The translations under genes were made by a program, and so were the position numbers. Below are positions 61,337-64,000 of a DNA stretch of 64,000 nucleotides, in pieces. The number at the start of each line of letters is the position of its first letter. Position 1 is the first letter of the stretch. The notes under the pieces were generated by a model, which ran no database searches, had not been told where the DNA came from, and saw nothing but the letters and a program-made list of their open reading frames with translations. The DNA comes from Chryseobacterium limigenitum (GTDB lineage: Bacteria; Bacteroidota; Bacteroidia; Flavobacteriales; Weeksellaceae): positions 62,001-126,000 of the forward strand of contig NZ_FPKW01000005.1 in the NCBI RefSeq assembly GCF_900114875.1, written 5' to 3'.

Positions 61337-62557
61337 CTTTTTAGATATTTTATAGAGTTTTCCGCTGTCTGTTACTGCATAAAGACTTCCGTCCGCGCCA
61401 TCCAAAACATCTCGGAATCTTTCATTCTGATCGGCCAAAAGACGCTCCTCTCCTATTACTTTATTATCTTTCATTACGATTCTGTTGATGTGTTCACCGC
61501 TCAGACAGCCAATGATTAGGTTTCCTTTCCATTCATCGATATTTCCTGTATAGAATGTCACTCCGCTTGGCGAGATCACAGGATCCCAATAATAAACAGG
61601 CTGTTCTGTTCCTTCCTTTTTTGTTGTTCCATTATTTATTTTCGCACCTGAATATTCAATTCCATACGTTACATCTCCCCAACCATAATTTTTCCCGGGT
61701 TTGATTAAGTTAATCTCATCACCTCCTCGCGGTCCCATTTCAACATCCCAAAGATTTCCGTTAGGATCAATCGCCAATCCTTGTGGATTTCTTATCCCGT
61801 AAGCATAGATTTCAGGCTTAAATCCGGCCCTTCCGACGAATGGATTTCCTGAAGCCGGCTTTCCATCTTTTGTTATTTTTAAAATTTTACCTAAATAATT
61901 ATCTGTTTTTTGAGCATACACTCTTGTCTGTTTATCTGATCTTTCTCCTGTACTTACGAATAAATTACCGTCTTTATCAAATGCCAGTCTGCTTCCGTAA
62001 TGTTTGTCGCCATCATAAGAAGGCTCAGCACGGAAAATAACTTTTACCTCCGATATATTCTTTAAATCTGATGAAAGCTTTCCTTTGGCAACAGAGGTTA
62101 AATTCCCATCACCAAAAGGTTCTGAAAAACTAAAATAAATGATATTGTTGGATTTAAAATCGGGATCGAGAGCAACATCCAGCATTCCGCCCTGCCCTTT
62201 GTCATCAACTTTTGGAAATCCCTCGATTTTAGAAATTTGTTTTCCGTCCGTTGAAACAACATTCATGTAGCCTCTTTTATCTGTAATTAAAAATTTTCCA
62301 TCCGGTAAATTGATAATTCCCCACGGTTTTCCGAGGTCTTTATTTAATACTTCTACATTATATGCTGTTGACGTTTTCACCGCCTTGATTCTTGTCTGCC
62401 CCGCAAATGCAGGTTTATAATTAGAATTTGGCTTTTCTGTTTCTACACTTCCATCCTTACCTACCTGTTGAGCATTAGCATTATTCTCCTTGCACGAGGA
62501 TAAAATTAAAAACAAACTTAAAGTCGGCACATAGAATTTATTGATTTTCATAGTCAT
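61334..62557 (-). CDS. PQQ-dependent sugar dehydrogenase lipoprotein
   Basis: This 407-residue protein has a lipoprotein signal (FYVPTLSLFLILSSC, Cys 22) and a six-bladed beta-propeller of the glucose/sorbosone dehydrogenase family. Motifs: NKDLGKPWGIINLPDGKFLI, VDDKGQGGMLDVALDPDFK, HYGSRLAFDKDGNLFVSTGE (catalytic His-type segment), NPQGLAIDPNGNLWDVEMGP. It oxidises sugars in the periplasm if supplied with PQQ; no PQQ synthesis genes are in the window. A second ATG two codons in (MKINKF) is an equally good start. Confidence 0.85.
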   Translation of the reverse strand: MTMKINKFYVPTLSLFLILSSCKENNANAQQVGKDGSVETEKPNSNYKPAFAGQTRIKAVKTSTAYNVEVLNKDLGKPWGIINLPDGKFLITDKRGYMNVVSTDGKQISKIEGFPKVDDKGQGGMLDVALDPDFKSNNIIYFSFSEPFGDGNLTSVAKGKLSSDLKNISEVKVIFRAEPSYDGDKHYGSRLAFDKDGNLFVSTGERSDKQTRVYAQKTDNYLGKILKITKDGKPASGNPFVGRAGFKPEIYAYGIRNPQGLAIDPNGNLWDVEMGPRGGDEINLIKPGKNYGWGDVTYGIEYSGAKINNGTTKKEGTEQPVYYWDPVISPSGVTFYTGNIDEWKGNLIIGCLSGEHINRIVMKDNKVIGEERLLADQNERFRDVLDGADGSLYAVTDSGKLYKISKK

Positions 62558-62791
62558 GTAATTAGTTATTATACTTAGAATAGAAAAATAGTGCCATAAA
62601 AGGCAATACTTTAATTACAATGATCTTTCAGTCAACAAAAAACGTTAAATTTTTAGTGCTTTTTTACTTTCCAATATTTTGTTATAAAAAATCTAATATA
62701 TCAAATAACATTGATAGTAGTAATGACAAAATTTCTTAAATATTTGTAAATCAATTGAAAATCTTAATCATTGAAATTCCTACCACTTTCA

Positions 62792-62821
62792 TTGAGACTA
62801 ATAATATCTTTCGTATTTTTG
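62792..62821 (+). promoter_or_regulatory. uvrB promoter
   Basis: TTG (62792-62794), 19 bases, TATTTTTG (62814-62821), an exact match to the Bacteroidetes consensus 19 bases before the uvrB ATG. Confidence 0.7.
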
Positions 62822-62840
62822 TATATACACTAAATTTTCA

Positions 62841-64000
62841 ATGAATTTTAATCTTCAATCAGAATATAAACCAACCGGCGACCAACCTACAGCTATTGAG
62901 AAACTTACTGAAGGAATCGAAATCGGTGAGAAATACCAGACTTTATTGGGTGTTACCGGTTCCGGGAAAACATTTACCGTTGCCAATGTTGTTCAAAACG
63001 TACAAAGGCCAACGATTGTTATGGCTCACAATAAAACGTTGGCCGCACAGCTTTTTATGGAATTCAAAGAATTCTTTCCTGACAACGCTGTGGAATATTT
63101 TGTAAGTTACTACGACTATTATCAACCCGAAGCCTATATTGCCACAACCGGAACTTATATCGAAAAAGACCTGAGTATCAATGAGGAAGTTGAGAAATTA
63201 CGTCTTTCTGCCATCGCCAGTTTACTTTCAGGAAGGCGTGATGTTTTAATCGTAGCTTCTGTATCCTGCATTTATGGTGTGGGAAATCCTGCAGAGTTTC
63301 ACAAGTCTCTAATTTCCCTTGCAATCGGAGAAAAAATAACAAGAACATCGCTTTTACACTCTTTAGTTAATGCTTTATATTCCAGAACATTAGCAGACTT
63401 TCAGCGAGGTACATTCAGAGTAAAGGGAGATGTTATTGATGTCTTTCCTGCGTATGCAGATAATGCAGTAAGAATTCAGTTTTTTGGAGATGAAATTGAA
63501 AAAATTCAGAGCTTTGACCCTGTTTCAGGGAATGTTACGGCGAGTTTTGATCAAATTCAAATTTATCCTGCCAACCTTTTTGTTACATCAAAAGAAACTT
63601 TGAACGGAGCCATTAAATCTATTCAGGACGATATGGTAAAACAGGTTGATTTCTTTAGTGAAATAGGAAAACCTTTAGAAGCGAAAAGACTACAGGAAAG
63701 GACGGAACTTGATTTAGAAATGATCAAAGAACTAGGCTATTGCTCTGGTATTGAAAACTATTCTCGCTATCTGGACGGCAGGCTTCCGGGATCAAGACCC
63801 TTCTGTTTATTGGACTATTTCCCTAAAGATTATTTAATGGTAATTGATGAAAGTCACGTTACCGTTCCACAGGTTCATGCGATGTATGGAGGTGACAGAA
63901 GCCGTAAGGAAGCCCTGGTAGAATACGGATTCCGACTTCCTGCAGCAATGGATAACAGACCTTTGAAGTTTGAAGAATATGAATCGATACAAAATCAGGT
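62841..64000 (+). CDS. uvrB: excinuclease ABC subunit B, 5' part
   Basis: The first 386 codons of uvrB, cut by the window's right edge. Walker [10 protein letters not shown] near residue 38, NKTLAAQL (motif Ia), the DNA-clamping beta-hairpin [20 protein letters not shown] near 93 and [10 protein letters not shown] are present. DESH for motif II ([12 protein letters not shown]) follows near 332. UvrB loads at damage with UvrA and recruits UvrC for incision. The full protein is usually about 665 residues. Confidence 0.97.
   Translation, partial: MNFNLQSEYKPTGDQPTAIEKLTEGIEIGEKYQTLLGVTGSGKTFTVANVVQNVQRPTIVMAHNKTLAAQLFMEFKEFFPDNAVEYFVSYYDYYQPEAYIATTGTYIEKDLSINEEVEKLRLSAIASLLSGRRDVLIVASVSCIYGVGNPAEFHKSLISLAIGEKITRTSLLHSLVNALYSRTLADFQRGTFRVKGDVIDVFPAYADNAVRIQFFGDEIEKIQSFDPVSGNVTASFDQIQIYPANLFVTSKETLNGAIKSIQDDMVKQVDFFSEIGKPLEAKRLQERTELDLEMIKELGYCSGIENYSRYLDGRLPGSRPFCLLDYFPKDYLMVIDESHVTVPQVHAMYGGDRSRKEALVEYGFRLPAAMDNRPLKFEEYESIQNQ

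Noticed and set aside
1..64000. CRISPR array
   Set aside because: No series of short direct repeats with even spacers and no cas gene was seen.

Overview
The window looks like chromosome of a Chryseobacterium-type member of the Flavobacteriia (Bacteroidota). The reasons are strong AT richness, promoters of the Bacteroidetes form (TTG, 19-20 bp, TAnnTTTG), flavobacterial gene orders (bamD / omega subunit / coaBC / DUF4835), PorD-, DUF5686- and TonB-receptor-type envelope proteins, GG-leader peptides and a tryptophanase (many Chryseobacterium are indole-positive). Species cannot be fixed from the sequence alone.

Layout. 1-24600 is mostly core chromosome: coenzyme A synthesis, RNA polymerase omega, outer-membrane assembly, a TetR regulator, TatD and TcdA, RNase P protein, an LptE / sigma-54 activator cluster, MiaB, two secreted TonB-C proteins, lysA, a DEDDh exonuclease, a HerA-like ATPase, a sulfur-handling operon (MBL-rhodanese, rhodanese lipoprotein, thioredoxin), a nitrilase and RseP. 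Between the exonuclease gene and lysA lies what reads as a complete leader-peptide attenuator: promoter, a 23-codon lysine-rich ORF, and mutually exclusive antiterminator and terminator hairpins ending just before lysA.

24656-43249 is an integrated genetic element of about 18.6 kb in the 3' end of a tRNA-Asn gene, bounded by 44-bp direct repeats. It has repeated TTTGCAT/C motifs just inside both ends (probable integrase arm sites), a tyrosine integrase, a zinc-ribbon protein related to the N-terminus of IS1595 transposases, an excisionase-like protein, a VirE_N protein, a ParB-like protein flanked by three related palindromes, and ArdA anti-restriction. No relaxase or conjugation apparatus is visible. 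Its cargo is a class I lanthipeptide cluster (precursor, LanB, LanC, C39-peptidase ABC exporter) with two accessory secreted carboxypeptidase-regulatory-like proteins, plus a block of unknown secreted or membrane proteins.

43250-64000 returns to chromosome: a GNAT enzyme, a second intact tRNA-Asn, a secreted repeat protein, a DUF5686 outer-membrane protein, an orphan GG-leader cysteine-rich peptide, a structured repeat, bL27/bL21, a metallopeptidase, an acyltransferase, a grasp-with-spasm RiPP cluster (precursor, secreted TPR protein, ATP-grasp, an overlapping 59-codon gene, SPASM protein), MiaE, DUF502, tryptophanase, a TonB-dependent receptor, a PQQ-type sugar dehydrogenase and the 5' part of uvrB.

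Three unrelated GG-leader peptides occur in the window. In both multi-gene RiPP clusters an intrinsic terminator sits directly behind the precursor gene, so partial read-through probably sets the ratio of substrate to enzyme.
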